A DNA stretch of 64,000 nt from the NCBI GenBank assembly GCA_900471605.1, contig UCEY01000009.1:161927-225926 (forward strand), read 5' to 3'. Positions 35,526-44,417 of the stretch are shown in pieces (within the stretch, counting starts at the first letter, position 1; the number at the start of each line of letters is the position of its first letter). This DNA comes from Hyphomicrobiales bacterium (GTDB taxonomy: Bacteria; Pseudomonadota; Alphaproteobacteria; Rhizobiales; Rhizobiaceae). The notes under the pieces were generated by a model. That model saw nothing but the letters and a program-made list of their open reading frames with translations. It was not told the DNA's origin and searched no databases. Both the position numbers and the translations under genes were made by a program.

Positions 35526-37187
35526 TCAGATCTCCTTGCGCTTCAGAAGATAATCCAGGCCGCCGACGCGGAACCAGCGGTAGGCATAGGCATCCAGCAG
35601 GAGCGTATGCCTGCCATTCGCCTCCGCCTTGCTGTTGCCGCCGTCGGCGATGTCGATCAGCTTCTCGCCGTGGTCGCCGAGACCCACGGAGAACTCCACC
35701 TCGACCGGCGTCGAATGCAGGTTGTGGACGACCAGGACCGAATTGTTGCGCCAGTCGTAGCGCAGCGCCAATACGCCCCGGTCGCTGGTCTGCAGCGGCA
35801 CGCATTCGCCCCAGCCGATTTCCGGCGCTTCCTTGCGCATCCGTATCAGGCGCTCCATCCAGTTCAGCATCGAGTTCGGATCGCGCCGCTGGTGCGCAAC
35901 GTTCAGGTGTTCGAAACCGAACGGGCCGCCGCTGATCACCGGCAGGACCGGCTTGTCGTTCTTGGTGAAGCCGCCATGCGGCTCGGTCGACCATTGCATC
36001 GGCGTGCGGGCGCAGTTGCGTTCCGGCAGCGACAGGTCGTCGCCCATGCCGATCTCGTCACCATAGCGGATGACTGGCGTCCCCGGCAGCGAGAACATCA
36101 GGCTGTAGGCAAGCTCCAGCCGGCGGCGGTCGCCCTGCAGCATCGGCGCCAGACGCCTGCGGATGCCGCGGTCGTAAAGCTGCATGTGCTTGTGCGGCCC
36201 GAATTCCGAAAACACCGTCTGGCGCTGTTTTTCGGTGAGCCGGCCAAGATCGAGTTCGTCGTGATTGCGCAGGAACAGGCCCCATTGGGCGGTCGCGGGA
36301 CGCTCGTAGGTGTCGTTGATCGCCTTCACGAGCGGTCGGCTGTCGGCAGACGCGAGCGCATAGAACAGCGCCTGGTTGACGTGGAAGTTGAACATCATCT
36401 GCATCCGGTCGCCATCCTCGCCGAAATAGGCGAGGTTTTCCTTCGGCACGACATTGGCTTCTGCGAGAATGATGCTGTCGCCGAGCCGCCATTGCAGGAA
36501 TTCGCGAAAAGTCCGGAGCATGTCGAACTGCTCCTTCGGCTTTTTCACCTCGGCCCCCTTCTCGGCGATCACGAAAGGCACCGCATCCATGCGGAATCCG
36601 GAGACGCCGAGCTGGATCCAGAAACCCATGATCTTCAGGATCTCCGCCTGCACATGCGGGTTGGATGTGTTGAGGTCCGGCTGGAACTCGTAGAAGCGAT
36701 GGAAATAATACTGCTTGGCCTTCTCGTCATAGGTCCAGGTGGTCTTCTGCACGCCCGGAAACACCATGCCTTCATTGGCATTGGCGGGTTTCTTGTCGGA
36801 CCAGACATACCAGTCGCGATAGCGGGATTTCGGATCGCTGCGGGCGTCCTGGAACCAGGGATGTTCGCTGGAGGTGTGATTGACGACGAGGTCGATCAGT
36901 ACCCTGATGCCACGCTGCTTGGCACCATGAGTGAATTCGACGAAATCGCCGAGCGTGCCGTAACGGGGATCGACATTGTAATAATCCGAGACGTCATAAC
37001 CGTCGTCGCGACCGGGCGAGGTCTGGAACGGCATCAGCCAGATGGCGCTGACGCCAAGGCCTGAGAGATAATCCAGCCTGCGCTGCAGCCCCTGGAAATC
37101 CCCGATCCCATCGCCATTGGCATCCATGAAGGTCTCGACGGAAAGGCAATAGACGACGGCGTTCTTGTACCAGAGGTCGTTGATCAC
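35526..37187 (-). CDS. GH13 alpha-amylase-family enzyme, trehalose-synthase-like
   Basis: 553 residues. The (beta/alpha)8 domain shows all four GH13 regions: DLVVNHTS (about 99-106), GFRMDAVPF with nucleophile D201, ILAEANVV with acid/base E243, and FLRNHDELDL with D310. The start WYKNAVVYCLSVETFMDANG and GDGIGDFQGL are typical of trehalose synthase (TreS) and related maltose-converting enzymes. It has no fused maltokinase domain. It probably interconverts maltose and trehalose, an osmoprotectant; hydrolytic alternatives within GH13 cannot be excluded. Confidence 0.85.
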   Translation of the reverse strand: MINDLWYKNAVVYCLSVETFMDANGDGIGDFQGLQRRLDYLSGLGVSAIWLMPFQTSPGRDDGYDVSDYYNVDPRYGTLGDFVEFTHGAKQRGIRVLIDLVVNHTSSEHPWFQDARSDPKSRYRDWYVWSDKKPANANEGMVFPGVQKTTWTYDEKAKQYYFHRFYEFQPDLNTSNPHVQAEILKIMGFWIQLGVSGFRMDAVPFVIAEKGAEVKKPKEQFDMLRTFREFLQWRLGDSIILAEANVVPKENLAYFGEDGDRMQMMFNFHVNQALFYALASADSRPLVKAINDTYERPATAQWGLFLRNHDELDLGRLTEKQRQTVFSEFGPHKHMQLYDRGIRRRLAPMLQGDRRRLELAYSLMFSLPGTPVIRYGDEIGMGDDLSLPERNCARTPMQWSTEPHGGFTKNDKPVLPVISGGPFGFEHLNVAHQRRDPNSMLNWMERLIRMRKEAPEIGWGECVPLQTSDRGVLALRYDWRNNSVLVVHNLHSTPVEVEFSVGLGDHGEKLIDIADGGNSKAEANGRHTLLLDAYAYRWFRVGGLDYLLKRKEI

Positions 37188-37350
37188 GGGGCTAAGACTC
37201 CTCGGGCGGTTGGCGGGTCCGGGGAGGCAAGCGCGTGAGGAGGGGATTTGTTCCCTCGGGGAACGAATTCAAGACACAGGGAGCGATGGGAGCCGAAGCA
37301 GGCCCGATGCATGAGCGGCGCCTCTTCTCAACGTGCTGAGGCGGACCCTG

Positions 37351-38007
37351 TTATTCGATCAGAAGCAGGCCGCGCTTCTTGTCTCCATCGAGAGTGTCCA
37401 TTGCCGAGAACAGCCGTTCCCGCTCGATAAGCCAAGGCTTGTAGTCCTCATTGACATCGAGGACGAGCACCAGATCCTCGGCCTCCAGATATCCACCGAT
37501 CGGAGAATGGTGACCGGCTCCCGCTCCAAAGATCTTCTCGCGCGTAAAATTGACGATGTAACGGCGAGCCGGGTCGTTGGCGTGCTTCATATGCTCGCGG
37601 AATTCGTCAGCGCTCAGGTCGCGGAGAACCGAAACCTTCCGCCCGGTTTTCATGCGGGCGAGCTCGGCAAGTTCATCCAGCGTCAGGCCGATGATGCAGA
37701 ACCCGGTCCAGCACATCCCGGTCCCGTCCAGCACTTCGGCCTCGGTCGTTTCCTCCTCACCGACCGAGCGAAGCGCATTGGCAATGCTCGCAGGGCCGCA
37801 TCGGGAGCCGTTCGACTGCCAGGTCACGCTGCGGCCAAAGGTTGCCGCCACGGGCAGTGTCCAGGCCCGGTCCATCAGTTCGGGAGAGCGGACGACGGAC
37901 GACTGGATCGCTTCCGGCGGGACTTTTGTCTGGCCGACCACGACGAATGCCGCTCCGGCGAGCAGGCCGGCGGTGGCGATCATGCCGAAAAATAGACCGC
38001 GCTTCAT
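37351..38007 (-). CDS. Periplasmic phytochelatin-synthase-like cysteine peptidase
   Basis: 218 residues. An N-terminal membrane/signal segment (residues 2-25) precedes a papain-like phytochelatin synthase domain with the catalytic triad recognisable as C70 (GSRCGPASIANALR), H166 (GAGHHSPIGGY) and D184 (LVLDVNEDYKPW). Bacterial members usually hydrolyse glutathione or its conjugates to gamma-Glu-Cys rather than polymerise it. It stands alone on the minus strand, flanked by the GH13 gene and an ABM-domain gene. Confidence 0.87.
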   Translation of the reverse strand: MKRGLFFGMIATAGLLAGAAFVVVGQTKVPPEAIQSSVVRSPELMDRAWTLPVAATFGRSVTWQSNGSRCGPASIANALRSVGEEETTEAEVLDGTGMCWTGFCIIGLTLDELAELARMKTGRKVSVLRDLSADEFREHMKHANDPARRYIVNFTREKIFGAGAGHHSPIGGYLEAEDLVLVLDVNEDYKPWLIERERLFSAMDTLDGDKKRGLLLIE

Positions 38008-38097
38008 TTACAGATCCTCGAAGCCAAGGAGGATCACGAAGAATGACCCAAAGGGGCAGGGACATCAATCCTGCAGGCGACTCGCGACGCTTCCCCG

Positions 38098-38418
38098 TCA
38101 GGAGCGAGTTTGCGCCGAATGGTTGCTGCGGATCGGATGCCAGATGGAAATATCCCGGGGCTTTGCCAGCAGCTCCGGCAACGCCGCGTGCCAGGCCTCG
38201 CGGTAGGGCCGCTTCAACTGGATTTCCAGCACGTCGACATGATCCTCCCAGGTCTCATAGAGCATCATGTGGTGCTCGTTGTCGGGATCGGCGTGCAGCA
38301 TGGCATTGTGGAACATCGGTTCGTGCCGCATGGCATCGAGCACGCCGTTCAGAAGAGTGAGGAAGCGGTCGCGCTCGCCGGGGCGGATATCGAAACGGAT
38401 GACGTAGGTGACGGGCAT
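38098..38418 (-). CDS. ABM-domain protein (putative monooxygenase)
   Basis: 106 residues with the ABM fold pattern VTYVIRFDIRPGERDRFLTL, EPMFHNAMLHADPDNEHHMM and LYETWEDHVDVLEIQLKRPY, EAWHAALPELL. The start at 38418 has AAGGA upstream; the long extension to 38544 is not convincing. It is a second, divergent copy of the fold in this window (see 34159-34461). Substrate is unknown. Confidence 0.8.
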   Translation of the reverse strand: MPVTYVIRFDIRPGERDRFLTLLNGVLDAMRHEPMFHNAMLHADPDNEHHMMLYETWEDHVDVLEIQLKRPYREAWHAALPELLAKPRDISIWHPIRSNHSAQTRS

Positions 38419-38540
38419 GGAGGTGATCCTTTCTCGCTGCAAAGCTGGATCCCGGGATAGATGCCACCGGTCGCCGGGTCGATTACCTCGGAGGTCATAT
38501 ATCGCGCGCGCGGGGGAACCAGCCGTCAGGGACGAAGGTC

Positions 38541-39851
38541 TCACGGCTGGAAGAGCGTCAGGATGTTTCGCGAGTCCGAATTGGCGATCGAAAGCGACTG
38601 GATCGCCAGTTGCTGCTGGACCTGCAATGCTTTGAGCCTGCTCGACGCCTCGGTCATGTTGGCATCGACGAGGCGTCCTATGCCTTTGTCGAGACTGTCC
38701 GTCAGACGGGCTCCAAATGTTTCCTGCATCTCGATCCTCGATTTGAGCGAGCCAAGGTAGGCGCCGGCCGATATGACCTTCTGCTGCATCTCGTCGAGAA
38801 CCAGGGTGATTGTCGGAAAATCGATGTCGGGATCGGTGACGTCGATATCGAGAATATCGATCCCCTCCGGCGGCAGCGTCCGGGTATGGACAGGCGGCTG
38901 AATGGTGATCAGCTCCGCGGCGAGCGAAGGGATGGCCCGGAAGAAGATATTCGGCGTCCCGCCCTGCGCCGCAAGCAGGGCGTCGGAGGGATCCTTGTTG
39001 AGAAAGGTCGCCTGCAGCAGGACCTTCGCCCAGTCGGCCGCGTTTTCGATATCGCCGTCGAAGCCGTATCCGGCCTGGCCTCCGAGCGCCTGATCGACGA
39101 CACTCTTGGTAATGGCGAACGTGTCCTGCGACGTACCAACCGAGAATGCGACCGTGACGACGTCGAATTTCGTGATCGTGAAGGGTTGGTCGAATGCGGG
39201 GCCTGGCACGTCGCCATAACCCGATGTCGAAAATCCGAGCAATCCACCGATCGTGCCGAGGCCGTAGCCCAGATCCGGATCCGGTTCCTTCTGCAGAATT
39301 CCGCCGCCGCCATTCTTGAACAGCGCGATTTTCGAGAGATCGACGTCTATCGACTGGAGGGAGACGGCTCCATCCTCGCCGCGATCGAACGACGAAAGGA
39401 CGGATGTCTTCGCATCTGTCTGGCCGGCTTGGTCCCGCATGTCCGACCGCAGCCAGTTCTGACCGGCGAAGGTCGCGGCGTTGGACATCGAGACGATCTG
39501 CTGCTTCAGCTGCTCCAGTTCTTCCTGGATCTTCTGCTTGTCTATCCCGTCCTGCTGGGCGGAAACGACCTTGGCCATGAACGCCGCCAGGATATCGGTC
39601 GTTGCAGCCATGCCTTCATAGGCCGTATCGACTTTTGCGGCTCCGAGGCCAAGGGCGTCCTGTACGACCGAGAGGGTACCCTTGTCGGATCGCATGGTGG
39701 TGGCGATCGACCAGTAGGCGGCATTGTCGGAAGCCTGCTCGATACGCAAGCCGGTCGCGGCCTGCCGCTGCACACCGGAAACCTCGCTGTCGAGCGAGCG
39801 AAGTATCTGGAGCGCGGAAGTAGCTCCGGCATTTGTGAGGATGCTACTCAT
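38541..39851 (-). CDS. Flagellin
   Basis: 436-residue filament protein. The conserved N-terminal helix SSILTNAGATSALQILRSLD, then GLRIEQASDNAAYWSIATTM and the C-terminal D0/D1 segment LVDANMTEASSRLKALQVQQ... QSLSIANSDSRNILTLF are intact, flanking a long variable central domain (about 150-370). It is not part of a flagellar cluster in this window: neighbours are an ABM gene and urtA. It may be a minor or alternative flagellin. AGGAG-like sequence is weak before the ATG. Confidence 0.92.
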   Translation of the reverse strand: MSSILTNAGATSALQILRSLDSEVSGVQRQAATGLRIEQASDNAAYWSIATTMRSDKGTLSVVQDALGLGAAKVDTAYEGMAATTDILAAFMAKVVSAQQDGIDKQKIQEELEQLKQQIVSMSNAATFAGQNWLRSDMRDQAGQTDAKTSVLSSFDRGEDGAVSLQSIDVDLSKIALFKNGGGGILQKEPDPDLGYGLGTIGGLLGFSTSGYGDVPGPAFDQPFTITKFDVVTVAFSVGTSQDTFAITKSVVDQALGGQAGYGFDGDIENAADWAKVLLQATFLNKDPSDALLAAQGGTPNIFFRAIPSLAAELITIQPPVHTRTLPPEGIDILDIDVTDPDIDFPTITLVLDEMQQKVISAGAYLGSLKSRIEMQETFGARLTDSLDKGIGRLVDANMTEASSRLKALQVQQQLAIQSLSIANSDSRNILTLFQP

Positions 39852-40132
39852 ACTATCTACACCGGAAACAACTCCTCACGCTACGTAAGCGCCGTCTTAT
39901 ACAAGCGAAGTATGGTTAATATATCATGAGGATACCCGAGACGGGCCTTGCCAGCGCTGTTGGCGCGAAGACGCCAGTTGGTCGCGGGGTTTCCGCCGCG
40001 TGAGGGTTCTTCCCCCTTCTCCCCCACCGGTACGTCATTCGACGTATACGGTTTTGCGATGCAGCAACCGATAGTCGCTTCAGCAACGGTCAAGTCCTCG
40101 TTGCGGACGAACGAGAAGAGGGGTTCGAACCA
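39852..40132. promoter_or_regulatory. Divergent flagellin / urtA upstream region
   Basis: 281 bases that must hold promoters for both genes. A small inverted repeat TACGTC-ATTC-GACGTA lies at 40031-40046, and GAGGGG serves urtA. I looked for a sigma-54 (TGGCAC-N5-TTGC) and NtrC site, expected for a nitrogen-regulated urea transporter, and saw none that is convincing. Confidence 0.45.
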
Positions 40133-41422
40133 ATGACATTTAAGTCCAAACTCGGCGGCGCGCTGCTCGCCGCCGTCATGTCGGCGACGGCGCTGCAGGG
40201 CGCTTTTGCCGCTGACGACACCATCAAGATCGGTGTTCTCCACTCGCTTTCGGGCACCATGGCCATCTCCGAGACCACCCTCAAGGATGTCATGCTGATG
40301 CTCGTCGAGGAGCAGAACAAGAAGGGCGGCGTGCTCGGCAAGAAGCTCGAAGCCGTCGTCGTCGACCCGGCCTCCGACTGGCCGCTGTTCGCCGAAAAGG
40401 CCCGCCAGCTGATTTCCAAGGACAAGGTCGCCGCCGTTTTCGGTTGCTGGACCTCGTCTTCGCGCAAGTCGGTCCTGCCGGTCTTCGAAGAGCTGAACTC
40501 GATCCTGTTCTACCCGGTCCAGTACGAGGGTGAGGAATCCTCGCGCAACATCTTCTATACGGGTGCTGCCCCGAACCAGCAGGCCATCCCGGCCGTCGAC
40601 TATCTGGCCAAGGAAGAAGGCGTGAAGCGCTGGGTTCTCGCCGGGACCGACTACGTCTATCCGCAGACGACCAACAAGATCCTCAAGGCCTACCTGATGT
40701 CGAAGGGCGTTGCCGAATCCGACATCATGGTCAACTACACGCCGTTCGGTCATTCCGACTGGCAGACGATCGTCTCCGACATCAAGAAGTTCGGCTCGGC
40801 CGGCAAGAAGACCGCCGTCGTCTCGACCATCAACGGCGACGCCAACGTGCCGTTCTACAAGGAACTCGGCAACCAGGGCATCAAGGCCGAGGACATCCCG
40901 GTCGTCGCCTTCTCGGTCGGCGAAGAAGAACTCGCCGGTCTCGACACCAAGCCGCTGGTCGGCCATCTCGCCGCCTGGAACTACTTCCAGTCCGTCGATG
41001 CGGACGTCAATGCCGAGTTCATCAAGGAATGGCACGCGTTCACCAAGAACGACAAGCGCGTCACCAATGATCCGATGGAAGCCGCCTATATCGGCTTCAA
41101 TGCCTGGGTGAAGGCCGTCGAAGCAGCCGGCACCACCAATACCGATGCCGTGCTGGACTCCATCATCGGCGTCTCCGTTCCGAACCTGTCGGGTGGCACG
41201 TCCACCGTCATGCCGAACCACCACATCACCAAGCCGGTGCTGATCGGTGAAATCCAGGCTGACGGCCAGTTCGACATCGTTCAGGAAACCGCGCCTGTCG
41301 TCGGCGACGAGTGGTCCGACTACCTGCCGGACTCGAAGAACCTGATCTCCGATTGGCGCAAGCCGATGTCCTGCGGCAACTTCAACGTTGCTTCCGGCAA
41401 GTGCGGCGGCAAGGGCAGCTGA
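40133..41422 (+). CDS. urtA: Urea ABC transporter substrate-binding protein
   Basis: 429-residue periplasmic protein. The signal peptide ends near ALQGAFA. The UrtA-specific stretches IKIGVLHSLSGTMAISETTL, VFGCWTSSSRKSVLPVFEEL, ILFYPVQYEGEESSRNIFYT and VMPNHHITKPVLIGEI are all present, so the ligand is very likely urea. It is separated from urtB by a palindromic repeat element, which may limit downstream read-through or stabilise the urtA message. Confidence 0.97.
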   Translation: MTFKSKLGGALLAAVMSATALQGAFAADDTIKIGVLHSLSGTMAISETTLKDVMLMLVEEQNKKGGVLGKKLEAVVVDPASDWPLFAEKARQLISKDKVAAVFGCWTSSSRKSVLPVFEELNSILFYPVQYEGEESSRNIFYTGAAPNQQAIPAVDYLAKEEGVKRWVLAGTDYVYPQTTNKILKAYLMSKGVAESDIMVNYTPFGHSDWQTIVSDIKKFGSAGKKTAVVSTINGDANVPFYKELGNQGIKAEDIPVVAFSVGEEELAGLDTKPLVGHLAAWNYFQSVDADVNAEFIKEWHAFTKNDKRVTNDPMEAAYIGFNAWVKAVEAAGTTNTDAVLDSIIGVSVPNLSGGTSTVMPNHHITKPVLIGEIQADGQFDIVQETAPVVGDEWSDYLPDSKNLISDWRKPMSCGNFNVASGKCGGKGS

Positions 41423-41446
41423 TAACGGAAATCCAGGGCCGATCCT

Positions 41447-41587
41447 GCCCCTCACCCTAACCCTCTCCCCGTCTGGACGGGGAGAGGGGACGTGCCATGC
41501 GGGACCGCTGGCGCGGGCCGGAGAGGGTACGGCGAATGTCCTTCTCCCCGCGGGCGGGGAGAAGGTGGCGGCAGCCGGATGAGGGGC
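41447..41587. repeat. RIME-like palindromic intergenic element
   Basis: A 141-base element bounded by 8-bp inverted repeats GCCCCTCA (41447-41454) and TGAGGGGC (41580-41587). Inside are two strong palindromes: 41461-41488 (13-bp arms, loop 2) and CTTCTCCCCGC/GCGGGGAGAAG at 41541-41564 (11-bp arms, loop 2). Short GC-rich mosaic elements of this design (RIME) are known between genes in Rhizobiaceae. It lies in the urtA-urtB spacer. Confidence 0.85.
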
Positions 41588-41630
41588 TTTCGGAGCCTGT
41601 CGGCTGTCCGGTCAACCGGGGGACAACAGC

Positions 41631-43235
41631 ATGCTTATCCGTCTTTTCAGTCTGATTTTTCTAGTTCTTTCCTTCGCCGCGCCGTCATTTGCGCAGAACG
41701 ATCCGAAGCCGCTGATCGATGCGCTCGCCAAGGCCGATTTCGGCGAGGCTGAAAAACTGATCGGCCAGCTTGCCGCTACCGGCGATGCCCGGGTCGTGCC
41801 GGCGCTGAACGCCTTTTCCGAAGGCGACCTCTATTTTCGCAAGTCCGACAACCTGGTGTTTATCGGCAAGGCGGCAGGCTCCGGTTACGAGCTGATCGAC
41901 CCGGTGACGGGCGTCTCTGTCGGACAGGCCGCCAAGAATGCGGTCACCAAGATCAAGATCAACAACAGCCTGCGCCGCGTTATCCGTTCGGCCATGGGCG
42001 GCCTGACGCTGATGAGCCCGGATCGCGGCGTGCGGCTGCAGGCGGCCGATGCCGTATTGCGCTCCCCGAGCGCCGAAAACCTCGAACTCCTCGAAACAGC
42101 AATCGCCAAGGAAACGGACCGCGAAGTCAAAGCCCGCATGGAAGAAGCGCGCGCCGTGTCGCTGCTCTCCTCCGACCGGTCCATCGATGAAAAGCGGGCT
42201 GCGATCCAGACGATCAAGAATTATGGCGGCCGCAACGCGATCGGCATCCTGATGGGCGCATCGGCCGCGCTCGATCCGAGCCTCAAAGGCGATGTCGATG
42301 CGGCGATCGCCAGCATCGAAAGCGGGCAGCGGCTCTGGGACATGGCGCAGAACGTCTGGTACGGCCTGTCGCTCGGCTCGGTCCTGCTGCTTGCCGCGAT
42401 CGGGCTGGCGATCACCTTCGGCGTCATGGGCATCATCAACATGGCGCATGGCGAAATGGTCATGCTCGGCGCCTATTCCACCTTCGTGGTGCAGCAGGTG
42501 ATCCGCGAGAACGCGCCCGGCCTGTTCGACTGGTCGCTGGCAATAGCGCTTCCGGTCGCCTTCCTCGTCACCGGCGCGGTCGGGCTGGTCATAGAACGCG
42601 GCGTCATCCGCTTCCTCTACGGTAGGCCGCTCGAAACGCTGCTCGCCACCTGGGGTGTCTCGCTCATCCTGCAGCAGACGATCCGTTCGATCTTCGGCCC
42701 CACCAACCAGGAAGTCGGCAATCCGTCCTGGATGTCCGGTTCATTCCCGGTCGGCGGCATGACGATCACCTGGAACCGCCTGTGGATCATCGCCTTCTCG
42801 CTGTCGATCTTCGTCGCGCTTTTGGTGGTGATGAAAAAATCCTCCTTCGGGCTCAACATGCGCGCTGTCACGCAGAACCGCCGCATGGCCTCCTCGATGG
42901 GCATCAGGACGCCCTGGGTCGATGCCTTCACCTTCGCGCTCGGCTCCGGCATTGCCGGCATTGCGGGTGTGGCGCTCTCCCAGATCGACAACGTCTCGCC
43001 GAACCTCGGCCAGAGCTACATCATCGACAGTTTCATGGTCGTGGTCTTCGGCGGCGTCGGCAATCTCTGGGGCACGCTGGTCGGCGCGCTGTCGCTGGGC
43101 GTCCTCAACAAGTTCCTCGAACCCTCGGTCGGCGCCGTGCTCGGCAAGATCCTGGTCCTGGTGCTGATCATCCTCTTCATCCAGAAACGTCCGCGCGGTC
43201 TCTTCGCGCTCAAGGGAAGGGCGGTGGACGCATGA
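41631..43235 (+). CDS. urtB: Urea ABC transporter permease UrtB
   Basis: 534 residues. After a signal-like first helix the first 220 residues form the extra soluble helical domain typical of UrtB (SALDPSLKGDVDAAIASIES region), followed by a LivH-like permease with GLSLGSVLLLAAIGLAITFG, MGIINMAHGEMVMLGAYSTF and AVTQNRRMASSMGIRTPWVD. The C-terminus IQKRPRGLFALKGRAVDA is typical. It ends with a four-base ATGA overlap with urtC. Confidence 0.96.
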   Translation: MLIRLFSLIFLVLSFAAPSFAQNDPKPLIDALAKADFGEAEKLIGQLAATGDARVVPALNAFSEGDLYFRKSDNLVFIGKAAGSGYELIDPVTGVSVGQAAKNAVTKIKINNSLRRVIRSAMGGLTLMSPDRGVRLQAADAVLRSPSAENLELLETAIAKETDREVKARMEEARAVSLLSSDRSIDEKRAAIQTIKNYGGRNAIGILMGASAALDPSLKGDVDAAIASIESGQRLWDMAQNVWYGLSLGSVLLLAAIGLAITFGVMGIINMAHGEMVMLGAYSTFVVQQVIRENAPGLFDWSLAIALPVAFLVTGAVGLVIERGVIRFLYGRPLETLLATWGVSLILQQTIRSIFGPTNQEVGNPSWMSGSFPVGGMTITWNRLWIIAFSLSIFVALLVVMKKSSFGLNMRAVTQNRRMASSMGIRTPWVDAFTFALGSGIAGIAGVALSQIDNVSPNLGQSYIIDSFMVVVFGGVGNLWGTLVGALSLGVLNKFLEPSVGAVLGKILVLVLIILFIQKRPRGLFALKGRAVDA

Positions 43236-44401
43236 TTTCCGGCTTTGTCTTCCGCGCCCTCGAGGGCCGTATCGTCGCAGCCGTCGGGATTCTCCTGGCC
43301 ATCGGCATCCTGGTGCCGGCGCTCAACCTGCTCACCCCGGCAGACAGCGCCCTGCATATCCCGACCTATGTCATGTCGCTGTTCGGCAAGTATCTCTGCT
43401 ATGCGCTGCTGGCGCTGGCGCTCGATCTCGTCTGGGGCTATTGCGGCATCCTCTCGCTCGGCCACGGCGCTTTCTTCGCGCTCGGCGGTTATGCGATGGG
43501 CATGTACCTGATGCGCCAGATCGGCAGCAGAGGCGTCTACGGCAACCCGGTCCTGCCGGACTTCATGGTGTTCCTCAACTGGAAGGAACTGCCCTGGTTC
43601 TGGCACGGCTTCGACTGGTTCGTCTTCGCCATGCTGATGGTGCTGGTCGTGCCCGGCCTGCTTGCCTTCGTGTTCGGCTGGTTCGCCTTCCGCTCGCGCG
43701 TCAACGGCGTCTACCTGTCGATCATCACCCAGGCGATGACCTATGCGCTGCTGCTTGCCTTCTTCCGCAACGACATGGGATTCGGCGGCAATAACGGTTT
43801 GACCGACTTCAAGGACATCCTCGGCTTCTCCGTGCAGGCGGATGGTACCCGCGCGGTCCTGTTCTTCATGTCGGCGCTGATGCTGTCGCTCTGCCTGATC
43901 CTTGCGTCCGCCATTGTCCGCTCGAAGTTCGGCAAGGTGCTGGTCGGCGTGCGCGATGCGGAAAGCCGGGTGCGCTTCCTCGGCTTCCGGGTCGAGAACA
44001 TCAAGCTCTTCACCTTCGTGGTGTCGGCGATGATGGCGGGGATTGCCGGTGCGCTGTTCGTGCCGCAGGTCGGCATCATCAATCCGGGCGAATTCGCGCC
44101 GGCAAACTCGATCGAAGTGGTCGTCTGGACGGCGGTCGGCGGGCGCGGGACGCTGATCGGCCCGATCATCGGCGCGATCCTCGTCAATGGCGGCAAGAGC
44201 TTCTTCACCGGCGCCTTCCCGGAAATCTGGCTGTTCGCTCTCGGTGGCCTGTTCATCGCGGTCACGCTTTTCCTGCCGAAGGGTATCGTCGGGACGGTCC
44301 AGCACGGCTTGAAGGCCCGGCAGGCGCTGAAGGCTGCGGCTGATGCCGAAAAGGGCAGGGGTGACGCTGCGGCGGTGACCCAGGCCCAGGCGGCGGAATA
44401 G
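43232..44401 (+). CDS. urtC: Urea ABC transporter permease UrtC
   Basis: 389 residues, LivM-like: LDLVWGYCGILSLGHGAFFA, GVYLSIITQAMTYALLLAFF, NNGLTDFKDILGFSV and VGVRDAESRVRFLGFRVENI. The ATG at 43232 overlaps the urtB stop; an open frame extends 150 codons upstream but only as a shadow of urtB. The C-terminal Ala-rich tail is poorly conserved. Confidence 0.96.
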   Translation: MISGFVFRALEGRIVAAVGILLAIGILVPALNLLTPADSALHIPTYVMSLFGKYLCYALLALALDLVWGYCGILSLGHGAFFALGGYAMGMYLMRQIGSRGVYGNPVLPDFMVFLNWKELPWFWHGFDWFVFAMLMVLVVPGLLAFVFGWFAFRSRVNGVYLSIITQAMTYALLLAFFRNDMGFGGNNGLTDFKDILGFSVQADGTRAVLFFMSALMLSLCLILASAIVRSKFGKVLVGVRDAESRVRFLGFRVENIKLFTFVVSAMMAGIAGALFVPQVGIINPGEFAPANSIEVVVWTAVGGRGTLIGPIIGAILVNGGKSFFTGAFPEIWLFALGGLFIAVTLFLPKGIVGTVQHGLKARQALKAAADAEKGRGDAAAVTQAQAAE

Positions 44402-44417
44402 GCAGGGAGACGACACT

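Noticed and set aside
39852..40132. Sigma-54/NtrC promoter for urtA
   Set aside because: Expected biologically, but no convincing -24/-12 or NtrC palindrome was seen.
42782..43231. 150-codon upstream extension of urtC
   Set aside because: It overlaps urtB in another frame and is not permease-like; the ATGA overlap at 43232 gives the normal start.
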